From: Alphaproteobacteria bacterium
GTDB taxonomy: Bacteria; Pseudomonadota; Alphaproteobacteria; Rs-D84
Length of the DNA stretch: 64,000 nt
Direction of reading: 5' to 3'
NCBI GenBank assembly: GCA_009777955.1
Contig: WRKW01000003.1
Coordinates: 1 to 64,000, forward strand
Shown here piece after piece: positions 9,086 to 18,465 of the stretch. The notes under the pieces were generated by a model. The model saw only the letters and a list, made by a program, of their open reading frames with translations, did no database searches and was not told where the DNA came from. The translations under genes and the position numbers were made by a program. The stretch's first letter is position 1, and each line of letters opens with the position of its first letter.

Positions 9086-9822
9086 TTCTGCTTTTCCCCC
9101 GGTTCTATCTTTGGCAATCCGAACGACGCATCCAGTTTTTGCAATTGCTCTATCATAATATTTTCCAACCGCACGCGCGCATCTTCCATATCATCGTTAA
9201 TACCAATATAAAATGGCTGACCCGCCTCTATCGCGATTTTGGAAAATGGAATTGCAATAAGGTATTTATCCCAACGGCGTTGGAACCATGGTCTGCTGCA
9301 TGAAAAGCAAACTGGAATTATTGGCGCACCGGTCATTTTTGCAAAATAAAGCGCGCCATCATGAATCCGCATGCGGGGTCCCTTTGGTCCATCGGGGGAA
9401 AGACATAAAAGATGCCCTTCGCGTAAAAGCCGTACCCCCTGACGCAATACAGAAACAGCCCCCTTGCGCCCCGTTGAACCAAGTATTGCACGCAAACCGA
9501 ACATTCGCTGTATTTTTGCCATAAGACGACCGTCACGATGCTGGCTTGTCACGGCGTATCCACTGAACTTGAACCAGACAGTGACCGGTGATAACATCAT
9601 GGATCGTCCGTGCCAGAAAGCGAATATAACGGGCTTTCCGACAAATTTTAAAAACAGATCTTTATTCTTAATCCGAACGCGACAAGAAACATATATAAGC
9701 CAGATGGTAAATGCGGCCAATGCGGCAACCACCCACTGTACCAGTGGCAGAGTGAATACCGTGCGCCATGTTTTTTTCCAAAGCTCGCGCAGGTATAAAC
9801 GAAAAGCCTTAATGTCGTTCAT
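9082..9822 (-). CDS. DUF374 acyltransferase-like protein
   Basis: A 246-residue member of the lysophospholipid acyltransferase-like DUF374 family, which often sits beside lipid A or KDO genes. One N-terminal membrane segment (about 25-45) is followed by FAFWHGR (the HxxxxD-like site region), SQHRDGRLMA, GSTGRKGA and LSPDGPKGPR. The role is probably acyl transfer in envelope lipid synthesis; the substrate cannot be told from sequence. The ATG at 9822 has AAGGGA 6 nt upstream; a longer frame from a TTG at 9870 has no ribosome site. First gene of the lpxK-lpxC operon. Confidence 0.8.
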   Translation of the reverse strand: MNDIKAFRLYLRELWKKTWRTVFTLPLVQWVVAALAAFTIWLIYVSCRVRIKNKDLFLKFVGKPVIFAFWHGRSMMLSPVTVWFKFSGYAVTSQHRDGRLMAKIQRMFGLRAILGSTGRKGAVSVLRQGVRLLREGHLLCLSPDGPKGPRMRIHDGALYFAKMTGAPIIPVCFSCSRPWFQRRWDKYLIAIPFSKIAIEAGQPFYIGINDDMEDARVRLENIMIEQLQKLDASFGLPKIEPGEKQN

Positions 9823-9982
9823 GTTCGATCCCTTGGAACGAAATATAGCAACAAATATAATAAATTTCAAGAATAGGTTACCAGGTTCGACGGTCGATAG
9901 TAAATAGAAATTCTAACGACCAATTCATTCTGATTTTTGTTCTTGACAAATGCTGCCTTTGCTGTCACTATAACTACTCTAA

Positions 9983-10059
<77 letters not shown>

Positions 10060-10061
10060 CA

Positions 10062-10122
10062 CTTCGCGTCTGTGACGCTTCGTGTGGCAAGCCACGATAG
10101 TGGCGACACACGAAATGCGAAG
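10062..10122 (+). other. Long nested inverted repeat after tRNA-fMet
   Basis: Three nested complementary pairs: CTTCGC (10062-10067)/GCGAAG (10117-10122), TTCGTGTG (10079-10086)/CACACGAA (10107-10114) and GCCAC (10091-10095)/GTGGC (10100-10104) around a GATA loop. It is transcribed between the tRNA 3' end and the terminator and may be a processing structure or small RNA. The 235 bp between the tRNA and the next gene hold only this, the terminator and an upstream region. Confidence 0.5.
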
Positions 10123-10136
10123 CAGTGCCATATTAC

Positions 10137-10160
10137 AGCCCAAAGTTTCGGGCTTTTTTT
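10137..10160 (+). terminator. Intrinsic terminator of the tRNA-fMet transcript
   Basis: Stem AGCCC (10137-10141)/GGGCT (10150-10154) followed by a run of seven T. Confidence 0.8.
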
Positions 10161-10297
10161 GTTACACTTATGATACTAAGTTACTTATACATCCCATTTG
10201 TTACTTACAAGATACCACGGGGAAACTTTTTATATCTGATTCAAATCTATTATATGGTATAATAAATCACAAATAAATTATCAACACGGAGATTTTT

Positions 10298-11077
10298 ATG
10301 AAATTTTTCAATTCCATCAAAAAGGCTTTTACAAAATGGCTTGGGTTAAATTTGGCCGCAGCAACAGTTCTTGCGCTTGGCCTTTCCATTGGCGGATTTT
10401 TTATCGGGGATGGTGTTTATAAATCTCTGGCACGTCGAACTGTAACCGTCAAGGGTCTTGCCGAACGGGATGCAGTCGCCGACATGGCTATATGGAATAT
10501 TAATATTTCAAAAGTTGGTTCAGACCTTTCCGTTTTGCAATCAGATGTGGATTCCGATATTGTAAAAATAAAGGAATTTCTTAAAAAAGCTGGTTTTTCC
10601 GATGAAGAAATCCTTCACAACCGTGTGCAGGTGCGTGACAATTTCGCGGGCTTTTCGCCGATAGAATTGAAACAGCAAAAAGACAGTGAACGCATGCTTA
10701 GCAGATATGTTATCGAAACCGGGGTCATGGTTCGGTCAATGGATGTCAATCTGGTCGACGGTACTTCGCGCAGGCTTGGTGAATTGGTTCGCCAGGGTAT
10801 CACGATAAGAGAAGACTATTCCGGCCCCATGTATATCTTTAACGGATTGAACGAGATTAAGATTCAGATGATAGAACATGCAACAAAAAATGCACGCGAG
10901 GCGGGTCGCCAATTTGCAAAAGATGCCGGTGCGCGTCTGGGCAAAATTCAAAATGCAAACCAGGGCGTATTCCAGATTGAATCGCGCGACCCGACAGATA
11001 GATGGAACAATGATGAAAAGCAATCTATCAATAAAAAAGTCCGCGTGGTATCAACAGTCACGTTTTATTTGAAATAA
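10298..11077 (+). CDS. SIMPL-domain (DUF541) exported protein
   Basis: A 259-residue protein with an N-terminal membrane or signal segment (residues 18-38) followed by the SIMPL/DUF541 domain: RRTVTVKGLAERDAVADMA, VVTVTFYL-type C-terminal strand (VSTVTFYLK). In the family these are periplasmic or outer-membrane-associated proteins of poorly known role, including E. coli YggE, linked to oxidative stress. ATG has CGGAG 7 nt upstream. It converges on the next gene with a 6-bp gap. Function beyond the domain call is not known. Confidence 0.85.
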   Translation: MKFFNSIKKAFTKWLGLNLAAATVLALGLSIGGFFIGDGVYKSLARRTVTVKGLAERDAVADMAIWNINISKVGSDLSVLQSDVDSDIVKIKEFLKKAGFSDEEILHNRVQVRDNFAGFSPIELKQQKDSERMLSRYVIETGVMVRSMDVNLVDGTSRRLGELVRQGITIREDYSGPMYIFNGLNEIKIQMIEHATKNAREAGRQFAKDAGARLGKIQNANQGVFQIESRDPTDRWNNDEKQSINKKVRVVSTVTFYLK

Positions 11078-11083
11078 ATAATA

Positions 11084-11758
11084 TTATGAAATCCCGCAAT
11101 CATTAATACGCCGACCATCGTCGCGCTCGTCAACTTTTTTGTTTCGGATTTCCTGTTCGGCATTTATCTTTTGTTTCATCAATATTATATCGGGATGGGA
11201 CTGTATGTCCCGTTCTATCAAATCAAGCGCGATGCTTATATCGTTACCGTACGGTACAAATATCGGCATTATGGATTCCGATGCCGCCATAATGGATCGC
11301 TTTATATCCATCTCTGAATCATGTATTACCGAAAGATGCGCCGCGATGTGTTGATCTTCATGATCAAGTGTTACATTATATCCGCAGGTACCCGGCCGAT
11401 GCCGCAAATCAATCTGAACCAGAAATTCCGTATACCCCAGGTTTGCTTCAATCCCTGTCAAAACCACACAATATCCATCTTCTATCGGATTCGCCTCTAC
11501 CGACAAGGCATATTCTTCTATCATTGTGGCGGCAACATTTCCATGCAATAAATCCATGGGTTTCAGCGGTTGCACAACAGACTTTGTCCATTCCGGAACA
11601 CTGACTTCAACATTGGGGGAAATTTTATAGTGCAAGCATTCGTCGGAAAAAGATGGAAATGCCGATACAGAATAACAAACAACAATAGAAAAAGTACGTC
11701 GCGCCCAGCGCGACGCAAACCCTGTTCTTTTTTCCTTTGTTCCCATATATTTAAACAT
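11084..11758 (-). CDS. Predicted secreted HExxH metalloprotease-like protein
   Basis: A 224-residue protein with an N-terminal signal segment (about 22-37, ending FPSFS) and a mature part holding YNVTLDHEDQHIAAHLSVI, in which HEDQH fits the zinc HExxH motif. It resembles DUF922-type putative proteases, but that family call is not firm. Its ATG overlaps the virB4 stop by 8 bp with AAGAAG upstream, so it is translationally coupled to virB3-virB4. A periplasmic role with that machinery, such as wall processing, is inferred from this arrangement alone. Confidence 0.6.
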   Translation of the reverse strand: MFKYMGTKEKRTGFASRWARRTFSIVVCYSVSAFPSFSDECLHYKISPNVEVSVPEWTKSVVQPLKPMDLLHGNVAATMIEEYALSVEANPIEDGYCVVLTGIEANLGYTEFLVQIDLRHRPGTCGYNVTLDHEDQHIAAHLSVIHDSEMDIKRSIMAASESIMPIFVPYGNDISIALDLIERDIQSHPDIILMKQKINAEQEIRNKKVDERDDGRRINDCGIS

Positions 11759-14174
11759 TCTGTCTTCTTAGATATTCTTCTACAAATTCAGTCCCGAAAC
11801 TTTTGTATAATTCTTCTGCAAGCAATACGCTGGATCGGCCAGATTCGAACAAGCGCAACATCGACCCCAGACCGCCAAGTTCCGTATTCAATACTACGGA
11901 TTCTCCATTGACCGGCCGCGACAAAAGCACGGCTCGTTTTAAATGCGGATATGCCTTGCCCTGTATAAACGCCATTTCCAATGGATTCAACCGCCAATGT
12001 TCGTAATCATTCGTGTCCGCGCCCGGATTTCGGAAAAATATAACTGTCTGTGCCTGACCGCGAACCACATCGCCGATGTCAAGCTTGTCTATAATATTCG
12101 CTTGTTGGAATGCCGCCATATATGCCTGGCGGTTTTTACGACCTTCCCGCAAACCGACTATGAAATTTTCCCGGAACATTGCATTCTGCAACATTGGGGC
12201 GGTTTCATCAATCATTATCAGACTGGGGTTACCGCCGGCAACCGTAATCTGATTGATGCGATGTATTATATATGAAATAACCGCGGGAGCCAATGTTTCA
12301 TCCGCCAGTATATCAGTAAAATCAAATGTGGTAAGGCGCGAAAAAAGATCCAGGGTATCTTTGTTTTCATTAAACACACTTCCATATTGAAGCGGATCAA
12401 CCCATTTTTTCAAAGCCGGCCTCATCAAACCATCGGACGAAAATGCCGCCATCCAAAGATTCGCCAGCTTTCTGTCTTTTATATTAAGATAATCGAAATT
12501 AACGGATACCGCACGGGCAATTTCATCCAGACTGCGCGGGTCGTCATGACCGGATACCATGGAAAGCCATCGCCGCAAAAATGCGCGGTTTGTGTCAGAA
12601 TCCTCCATCTTGAAAGGATTTAATTGTGTTTCTATTCCTGCGCCGACTTTTTCCGATTCTTTGGATTTGCTTTGAAACGTCAGATATTTTCCACCCGTAG
12701 CCAGCGTGAATATTTCCGCACCCCTATTTCGATCAAAAAAGAATGCTTTCAGTTTCGGGTGCCGCAACGATTGCGCGATAAGAAACGAAAACAAAGTGGT
12801 TTTTCCACCGCCAGTCGGACCGATAGTTAAAGTATGCGCAACCGCCCCCTGGGATTCGGCCACATGAAACTGGAACTGATACGGTGTTCCCTGTGCAGTC
12901 GGAAATACAACAATCGCCCCAGACCCCCAGTCGGAATTTGGAACACCCGGTGGTACGCTTGACATCGGCGTGCTGGTCGCCGCAGTTTTGGAAAGAAATT
13001 TGAATTGCCGCGGAAACACGTCGAATCCCGGTAATTGCGAAAACCATGAAACCCTGGTCGCAAAATTTTCCACCACCGGTGCCACACCATTCGCCGCACA
13101 TATTTTTTTGAAATCAGCAATAGCGGCATTAAGCTCTTGTTCAGTATCGCCGAATACTGCAAACATCGGATAATAATTTATAAGCGATTGGTTACCCGAA
13201 ATATTTTCATCCATTGCGCGGACAGCGGTACCCAATTGTTCGGCGACAACATTTTCGTCGCCATTATTGGAATCAGCCGTCGACATCTGTTGGCGTATCG
13301 CCATTTCTACACTGGATCCGCCCAAAATTTGAAAAGTATTCATAGTAATTATTTCGGCCTGGATTGTGCCGACTTCATCAAAGAAATCTTCATCCATATA
13401 ATCTGGCGATGTTTTGAAAGAACATATAGCGGAATATTTTTTATCCTTTCCGCTGGAATACCGAACCAAACCGCCATTCAAAAATTCAACAGAATCCGCA
13501 GTCATCATTTCCGACATACTGGCATCAGTACGCGCCAAGTTCGGTTTTGTAAGGGGTGACAGTATTCTGGCAAATAATATCGCAATATTATTTTCCGAAT
13601 TATGCTTTGCGACTTCTACCTGGTATGCGGCCAATATTGATTCTATGTAATTTGTATATTGGTTAATTCTTTCCATGGCACCAACGCCGCTGACAGACAA
13701 TACAAGATAATAACTGTTTTTGAAAATTTTCAACCCCTGGTTGTTCCATTGGTTATATATCCTTTGCAGGGTTGGCTGATCAAATTCGTAATCAGTTTTA
13801 TCAGAAACTTTGTCGCGGATTGTAAAAAATCGCAGAATCGCAGAAGAATCCCTTATCTGATTCAAAAGCTGTGCGCGCAATTCTAAAAGTTTTGCCTTTT
13901 CTGATTCACTTTTAAGGGATGTCTGTACGCCCGAAAATTTAAATGCGCGAATCAATGTGCCGTTATTTAGTTTTACGGTAATCCCGTCGCCAATAATTGA
14001 TTCAAACGGAAGATAGTTGGCGTATTTCTTATACCCAAACGCCGGAAAAATAATTTTTGAAAGCAATGCGGAATACATGGAAAGCACAACAAAAAATAAC
14101 AATACCATGGCACCGATTATTACCGGGGTCATCGGAAAAGTATCGGTAACGAAATAGCTTAACAGGTTTTCCAT
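11751..14174 (-). CDS. virB4: Type IV secretion ATPase VirB4
   Basis: An 807-residue CagE/TrbE/VirB4-family ATPase, the inner-membrane energiser of type IV secretion. An N-terminal hydrophobic segment (residues 17-40) precedes the VirB4 N domain; the C-terminal RecA-like domain has Walker A IGPTGGGKTT (451-460), Walker B with SLIMIDETAP and FRNPGAD. It starts 1 nt after the virB3 stop. No other vir genes are adjacent, matching the scattered virB genes of Rickettsiales-like genomes, or a remnant system. Confidence 0.93.
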   Translation of the reverse strand: MENLLSYFVTDTFPMTPVIIGAMVLLFFVVLSMYSALLSKIIFPAFGYKKYANYLPFESIIGDGITVKLNNGTLIRAFKFSGVQTSLKSESEKAKLLELRAQLLNQIRDSSAILRFFTIRDKVSDKTDYEFDQPTLQRIYNQWNNQGLKIFKNSYYLVLSVSGVGAMERINQYTNYIESILAAYQVEVAKHNSENNIAILFARILSPLTKPNLARTDASMSEMMTADSVEFLNGGLVRYSSGKDKKYSAICSFKTSPDYMDEDFFDEVGTIQAEIITMNTFQILGGSSVEMAIRQQMSTADSNNGDENVVAEQLGTAVRAMDENISGNQSLINYYPMFAVFGDTEQELNAAIADFKKICAANGVAPVVENFATRVSWFSQLPGFDVFPRQFKFLSKTAATSTPMSSVPPGVPNSDWGSGAIVVFPTAQGTPYQFQFHVAESQGAVAHTLTIGPTGGGKTTLFSFLIAQSLRHPKLKAFFFDRNRGAEIFTLATGGKYLTFQSKSKESEKVGAGIETQLNPFKMEDSDTNRAFLRRWLSMVSGHDDPRSLDEIARAVSVNFDYLNIKDRKLANLWMAAFSSDGLMRPALKKWVDPLQYGSVFNENKDTLDLFSRLTTFDFTDILADETLAPAVISYIIHRINQITVAGGNPSLIMIDETAPMLQNAMFRENFIVGLREGRKNRQAYMAAFQQANIIDKLDIGDVVRGQAQTVIFFRNPGADTNDYEHWRLNPLEMAFIQGKAYPHLKRAVLLSRPVNGESVVLNTELGGLGSMLRLFESGRSSVLLAEELYKSFGTEFVEEYLRRQNV

Positions 14175-14175
14175 C

Positions 14176-14466
14176 CTATACCATCATGTCCTTTGGCATT
14201 TTTCTTTTGAATAATTGTATTTTTGCGGCGATTATATTGGCCAACTGTGGTTCTTGCCGGGAAAATCCCATCAGGATTATATGCGTAACTATAATCGAAA
14301 TTAAGAAATACAATGGGTTGGGGGCTTCGTATGTAATCATCAGCATACCCATAAAAGCGGTCATAAATACAAAAAATTGGATAACAAAATTTAATACAGC
14401 AATAGAATAAGGCACATAAAATATGCGCGCCGGATTCGCCAAAGCTTTTAATACTTGTTGTCGCAA
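14176..14466 (-). CDS. virB3: Type IV secretion protein VirB3
   Basis: A 96-residue inner-membrane protein. It opens with RQQVLKALANPARIFYVPYS, matching the VirB3 pattern of a short basic start and proline-containing turn before two closely spaced membrane helices (about 22-65), and is coupled to virB4. The start is set at the TTG at 14466 because AAGAGG lies 6 nt upstream; the longer frame back to a GTG at 14574 adds 36 residues unlike the family and has no ribosome site. Confidence 0.8.
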   Translation of the reverse strand: MRQQVLKALANPARIFYVPYSIAVLNFVIQFFVFMTAFMGMLMITYEAPNPLYFLISIIVTHIILMGFSRQEPQLANIIAAKIQLFKRKMPKDMMV

Positions 14467-14846
14467 AATCACCCTCTTGCTTAAAAGGATAGCAAGTTCA
14501 ACATTTTTCAACAACAAAAAAATTAATCTTTTTATAGCTGTTGAAAACCAAGAAAAATACAAATTTACAAACACGTTTATCTTTTTATGAAATTTTTAAC
14601 ACTATCTCAAAACACCCACAAAAACAGCATTTTTCTGTTGAAAACATTGTTAATTATTTCAAAAAAGCTTTTTTAATAATATTTACAGGGTAAACAAAAA
14701 CAACAATATAATTTAAATAGATTATTTATTGTTCAAATATCAAAATTTCACAATAGAATTATAAAAATATACACTTATTAATATCTTTCTTGATTTTTCA
14801 AATAAAACAGCTAAAATAACTGGGCAAAAGAAAGAACGAGGAAAAT
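14467..14846. other. AT-rich intergenic region between virB3 and rpmJ
   Basis: Very AT-rich, no convincing gene. It holds AAAAAAGCTTTTTT (about 14660-14674), the palindrome TTTACAGGGTAAA (about 14691-14703), and toward the right a plus-strand promoter for rpmJ (TTGATT, 16 bp, TAAAAT). No DnaA-box cluster was seen, so there is no case for an origin. Confidence 0.5.
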
Positions 14847-14981
14847 ATGAAATTTTTAAGCTCACTTAAAGCCTGGAAAAAACGCGGGAATATCAAACAA
14901 ATCCGCCGTGGCAAACAGGTTGTTTTAATAGATCCTGAAAAACCGAAATTCAAGGCAAAGCAAGGCTTTCGTAAAAAGTAA
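14847..14981 (+). CDS. rpmJ: Ribosomal protein bL36, zinc-less form
   Basis: A 44-residue gene beginning MKFLSSLKAWKK and ending PKFKAKQGFRKK, the pattern of the C-minus (YkgO-like) bL36 paralogue: MKxLSSLK at the start, an RR pair in the middle and RFKARQG near the end, with none of the four zinc ligands. It binds 23S rRNA in the large subunit. ACGAGG lies 6 nt upstream. It is monocistronic here, not part of an S10 or alpha operon. Confidence 0.88.
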   Translation: MKFLSSLKAWKKRGNIKQIRRGKQVVLIDPEKPKFKAKQGFRKK

Positions 14982-14989
14982 AATATACT

Positions 14990-15697
14990 TTAATGGTTTA
15001 TAAAAGCATCTTTCAATATATTCTGAATATCTTCCGGTGACAAACCGGCCTGGGATAAAAATACAGTTTGTTGTTTTGTACCACGATATATTGATGCTGA
15101 ATGTTCTGCCATTTCTGGTGTGCTGGCAATTTTTTGATTTGGTGACATTTTTATTTGCTTTATGTCCGGCGCGCACATTGCAATAAAACTTATGTCCGAT
15201 TGGCAATCCGAACAACCGGTGATGATATTTGCAAGCCCGGTTGATTCTGTTGAAGATCCACTGTGTGCAAGAATACGATTTTTAACAAAAATTATTGTAT
15301 TCTCTGCCAAATGATCCGCCCTGATATCCAATTTTAAATTACCATAATTTTGAAGAACCATATCCCCATCAAAAGCAGAATTTTTACCGGAATTTTTAAT
15401 AAAAATTTGTAAAAAGGCCGGTACGGGTAATACTTGCCGACATTCGTTTTTTGCTGTCAGAAACACCCCCGTATTTTCAGAAAGAATATTTACAAAAAGT
15501 GTGTTTTCAGAAGTAATATTGCCGACATATATTATATGAAATGGCAATTTATCAGAATTGTGGATAGATACAGATGTGTCTTGCACTTTGTATTTTTTGC
15601 AATTGGAAGAAAGATCTGGCCGAAAAATTCCGTCGACAAAAACGATATTGTTTGCCGGAAAAGTTTTAATGTTGAATTTTTCAAAAAGATGTTGCAT
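14990..15697 (-). CDS. Short SufD-like Fe-S scaffold protein
   Basis: A 235-residue protein with SufB/SufD features: an early NNIVFVDGIF segment (17-26, the family's VFVNGxF) and a C-terminal block of beta-helix type ending STPEMAEHSASIYRG...LSQAGLSPEDIQNIL, which matches the SufBD tail (HxAxxG, SRGL, EA). SufD is normally about 400 residues, so the N-terminal third and part of the helix are missing. No sufC, sufB or sufS is nearby. It could be a reduced SufD working with a distant SUF operon. Divergent from ychF. Confidence 0.65.
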   Translation of the reverse strand: MQHLFEKFNIKTFPANNIVFVDGIFRPDLSSNCKKYKVQDTSVSIHNSDKLPFHIIYVGNITSENTLFVNILSENTGVFLTAKNECRQVLPVPAFLQIFIKNSGKNSAFDGDMVLQNYGNLKLDIRADHLAENTIIFVKNRILAHSGSSTESTGLANIITGCSDCQSDISFIAMCAPDIKQIKMSPNQKIASTPEMAEHSASIYRGTKQQTVFLSQAGLSPEDIQNILKDAFINH

Positions 15698-15742
15698 AAA
15701 TAGATGTTAGAAGCTGTAAATAGCAAAGTAAAGGGAAATAAG

Positions 15743-16813
15743 ATGGGATTTAATTGCGGGATAATAGGATTACCAAATGTCGGAAAATCGACACTGTTTA
15801 ACGCATTGACCGCTACAATAGCGGCCGATGCGCAAAATTATCCTTTTTGCACCATAGAACCCAATCTTGGGAAAGTCATAGTGCCGGACGAAGTTTTATT
15901 AAAATTGGCCGCGATTGCTAAATCTGCGAAAACAATACCCACACAGCTGGAAATAGTTGATATTGCGGGTCTTGTAAAAGGGGCATCGGCCGGAGAGGGA
16001 TTGGGCAATAAATTTTTGGGGCATATCCAGGCTGTGGATGCGATAATCCATGTAGTTCGTTGTTTCGAAAATGATGATATAACCCATGTCAGCGGATGTA
16101 TAGATCCGTTGGATGATATTGCGACCATTGAAACAGAGCTTATGCTAGCGGATTTGGAATCAATCGAAAAGCAGATCGCAAATCTTACAAAAAAAGCCCG
16201 CGGACAGGACAAGGAAGCTATAAAATTATTGGATGTCGCTTTGGGTATAAAGTCTGGATTGGAAAAAGGAATTCCAGCCAGAGCATCAGGGGCACAGTTT
16301 AATTTATTAACGGCAAAGCCGATCATGTATGTGTGCAATGTAGATGAAGCATCTGCCGCTGGTGGCAATAAATACTCTGTCGCTGTTGCTGAAAAATACG
16401 GTGCGGCATCTCCGGTTTTGATAATTTCGACCAAAATCGAACAAGAGATATCGACACTTACCGACAGGGATGAACAGGCTGTATTCCTTTCGGACATAGG
16501 ATTGGAAGAATCCGGACTAAGCAAGGTAATAAAGGCCGGATATAAATTACTGGGACTTCAAACATTTTATACAGTGGGGCCGAAAGAAGCGCATGCCTGG
16601 ACCGTAACTGTGGGTATGACCGCGCCACAGGCCGCCGGAAAAATCCATACAGATTTTGAAAAAGGATTCATCCGCGCAGAAATAATATCGCCGACCGATT
16701 ATCTGGAATTGGGTTCAGAAGCAGCCGTAAAAGATGCTGGAAAAATGCGTCTTGTTGGTCGTGACTATATAATGCAACCCGAAGATATTTGCCATTTTCT
16801 TTTTAATAATTAA
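15743..16813 (+). CDS. ychF: Ribosome-binding ATPase YchF
   Basis: A 356-residue OBG-family P-loop protein that hydrolyses ATP and binds the 70S ribosome. P-loop GLPNVGKST (residues 8-16), DIAGLVKGAS (switch II, about 72-81), the N(V/M)xE-type specificity replaced by CNVDE, and a C-terminal TGS domain (GPKEAHAWTV onward) are visible. The ATG at 15743 has AAAGGGAAA upstream; the 13 extra codons of the longer frame are unlike the family. Convergent with dnaG. Confidence 0.95.
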   Translation: MGFNCGIIGLPNVGKSTLFNALTATIAADAQNYPFCTIEPNLGKVIVPDEVLLKLAAIAKSAKTIPTQLEIVDIAGLVKGASAGEGLGNKFLGHIQAVDAIIHVVRCFENDDITHVSGCIDPLDDIATIETELMLADLESIEKQIANLTKKARGQDKEAIKLLDVALGIKSGLEKGIPARASGAQFNLLTAKPIMYVCNVDEASAAGGNKYSVAVAEKYGAASPVLIISTKIEQEISTLTDRDEQAVFLSDIGLEESGLSKVIKAGYKLLGLQTFYTVGPKEAHAWTVTVGMTAPQAAGKIHTDFEKGFIRAEIISPTDYLELGSEAAVKDAGKMRLVGRDYIMQPEDICHFLFNN

Positions 16814-16820
16814 TAATGCA

Positions 16821-18458
16821 TTAAATTTCTGCCAACAGGTTTATTTTTTCCATAGTTTTTTTGATTTCCGAATCGATATGGGCGATTCGTGCGGAATCAT
16901 TCTGGTCGGCCGATTCTGCTGTAACCAGCATTTTTGCAGTAAGTTCTTTCTTTTCATCTTGTAAGATATCAAGGTAATTGCCCAGCTTTAAAGATACGAT
17001 AAATTTTTCCGCGTCGGATTGTGTCAGCGTCAAATTTCCAACCGCCTGATCCCCATCGAATTTTGCGCCGATTTTTACAAGAAATTCTGAATGTTTTTCT
17101 ATTAATTCTGGATATGTCGCTGCGATTTCGGATAAAGTTTTATGCGCAATTGAATCTATATTTGGAACAGGTATTGTTTCCATTCGGGCGGTAAATTTCC
17201 AACTTTCTTTCCGCAGGTTAAAAAAGTATGTTTTGAATCTATTTTTTAACGAAAAATCCGGTATTTTTTCAATTTCAGCCATATAGAATTTTTCTGCCAA
17301 AGCCTGACCCTGTGGTGTGGATATTATGAAATTTTTACAAACCCAATCCCACAAAAATTGTTCTATGGGGATTGCCGAATTAATAATTTGCCGCAGTTGC
17401 TTTGCCCCATCTGCACCGCTGCGTAAAATATCGTCTGGGTCTTTGCCGCCGGTTACGAACGCAAATCGCATATCGGATTCGGGACGCAACAAAGGCATCA
17501 CCAGTGATATCGCGCGGGCGGCCGCTTTTTGACCGGCCTTGTCCCCGTCAAAGCAAAATGTGATGTTTCGGTTCAATTTGCATAGAATTTGCAAATGCTC
17601 TTCGGACAATGCGGTGCCCAGCGGTGCGACAGTTTCCCCGAATCCATGCGTCTGCATTTGTATTGCGTCTATTTGTCCCTCTACGACTATTGACCGGTTG
17701 GCTTTATGGATTTCGTTCCGCGCAAAATTAAGTCCAAACACAGTTTGACGTTTTTTAAAAAATTCTGTTTCGCCGGTATTTATGTATTTAGGTTCGCTGC
17801 CGTCAAGCGACCTGCCCGAAAATGCTATGATTTGTCCGGTCGGGTTGAATATAGGAAACATTAATTTGTTTCGAAAAAAATCATAAGGGGCGGTGCCACG
17901 ATCCGATTCCCGAATAAGACCGGTCGCCAGTAAATTTGATATTTTTTGGTTTGCAAATTTATTCGCAACAACATTTCCCGTCGGCGCATAGCCAATGCGG
18001 AATTTTTTTATATTTTCATCCGAAAACCCGCGCTTGCGGATATAGTTCAGCGCGAATTCGCCATCGGGAGAAAAAAGACGATCTTGATACAGCTGTGTGG
18101 CCGCTTCTATAATTTCAAAATATGACTGTTCCCGTTCAATGGTTGCGGCATCTTTGGGTTTGTATTCTGGAACTTTAAGTCCGGCCAAATTTGCAAGCTC
18201 TCGAATAGCTTCGGGAAACTGCATATTTCGGGTTTTCATTGTGAAAGATATGATATCGCCCTTTTCCCCGCAACCAAAGCAATAGTACCGCCCCATTTCT
18301 TCATTGACTTTAAAAGATGGTGTTTTTTCGCCATGAAACGGACAGCAACCCCAAAAATCTTTGCCCTTTTTTATAAGCGGTACATGTTGTCCTATGACAT
18401 CGACTATGGACAGCCGCGCACGCAACTCGTCATTAAAATTATTAGTATTTCCGAACAT
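16821..18458 (-). CDS. dnaG: DNA primase
   Basis: A 545-residue primase that makes RNA primers at the fork. It has an N-terminal CHC2 zinc finger (CPFHGEKTPSF and YYCFGCG), the RNA polymerase domain (GRSLDGSEPKYINTGET), a Toprim domain (VVEGQIDAI, then CFDGDKAGQKAA) and a shorter C-terminal DnaB-binding part. The start is the ATG at 18458, placed 7 nt after a perfect TATAAT, so the mRNA is probably leaderless; the in-frame TTG at 18494 is the -35 box. It follows topA by 62 bp. Confidence 0.95.
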   Translation of the reverse strand: MFGNTNNFNDELRARLSIVDVIGQHVPLIKKGKDFWGCCPFHGEKTPSFKVNEEMGRYYCFGCGEKGDIISFTMKTRNMQFPEAIRELANLAGLKVPEYKPKDAATIEREQSYFEIIEAATQLYQDRLFSPDGEFALNYIRKRGFSDENIKKFRIGYAPTGNVVANKFANQKISNLLATGLIRESDRGTAPYDFFRNKLMFPIFNPTGQIIAFSGRSLDGSEPKYINTGETEFFKKRQTVFGLNFARNEIHKANRSIVVEGQIDAIQMQTHGFGETVAPLGTALSEEHLQILCKLNRNITFCFDGDKAGQKAAARAISLVMPLLRPESDMRFAFVTGGKDPDDILRSGADGAKQLRQIINSAIPIEQFLWDWVCKNFIISTPQGQALAEKFYMAEIEKIPDFSLKNRFKTYFFNLRKESWKFTARMETIPVPNIDSIAHKTLSEIAATYPELIEKHSEFLVKIGAKFDGDQAVGNLTLTQSDAEKFIVSLKLGNYLDILQDEKKELTAKMLVTAESADQNDSARIAHIDSEIKKTMEKINLLAEI

Positions 18459-18465
18459 TAATGGG

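Noticed and set aside
14467-14846. AT-rich region as a replication origin
   Set aside because: No cluster of DnaA boxes, no dnaA, dnaN or gidB-type neighbours; simple intergenic AT-richness before rpmJ suffices.
15838-16524. A 228-codon frame antisense to ychF
   Set aside because: Shadow of ychF codon usage; no ribosome site, no recognisable domain.
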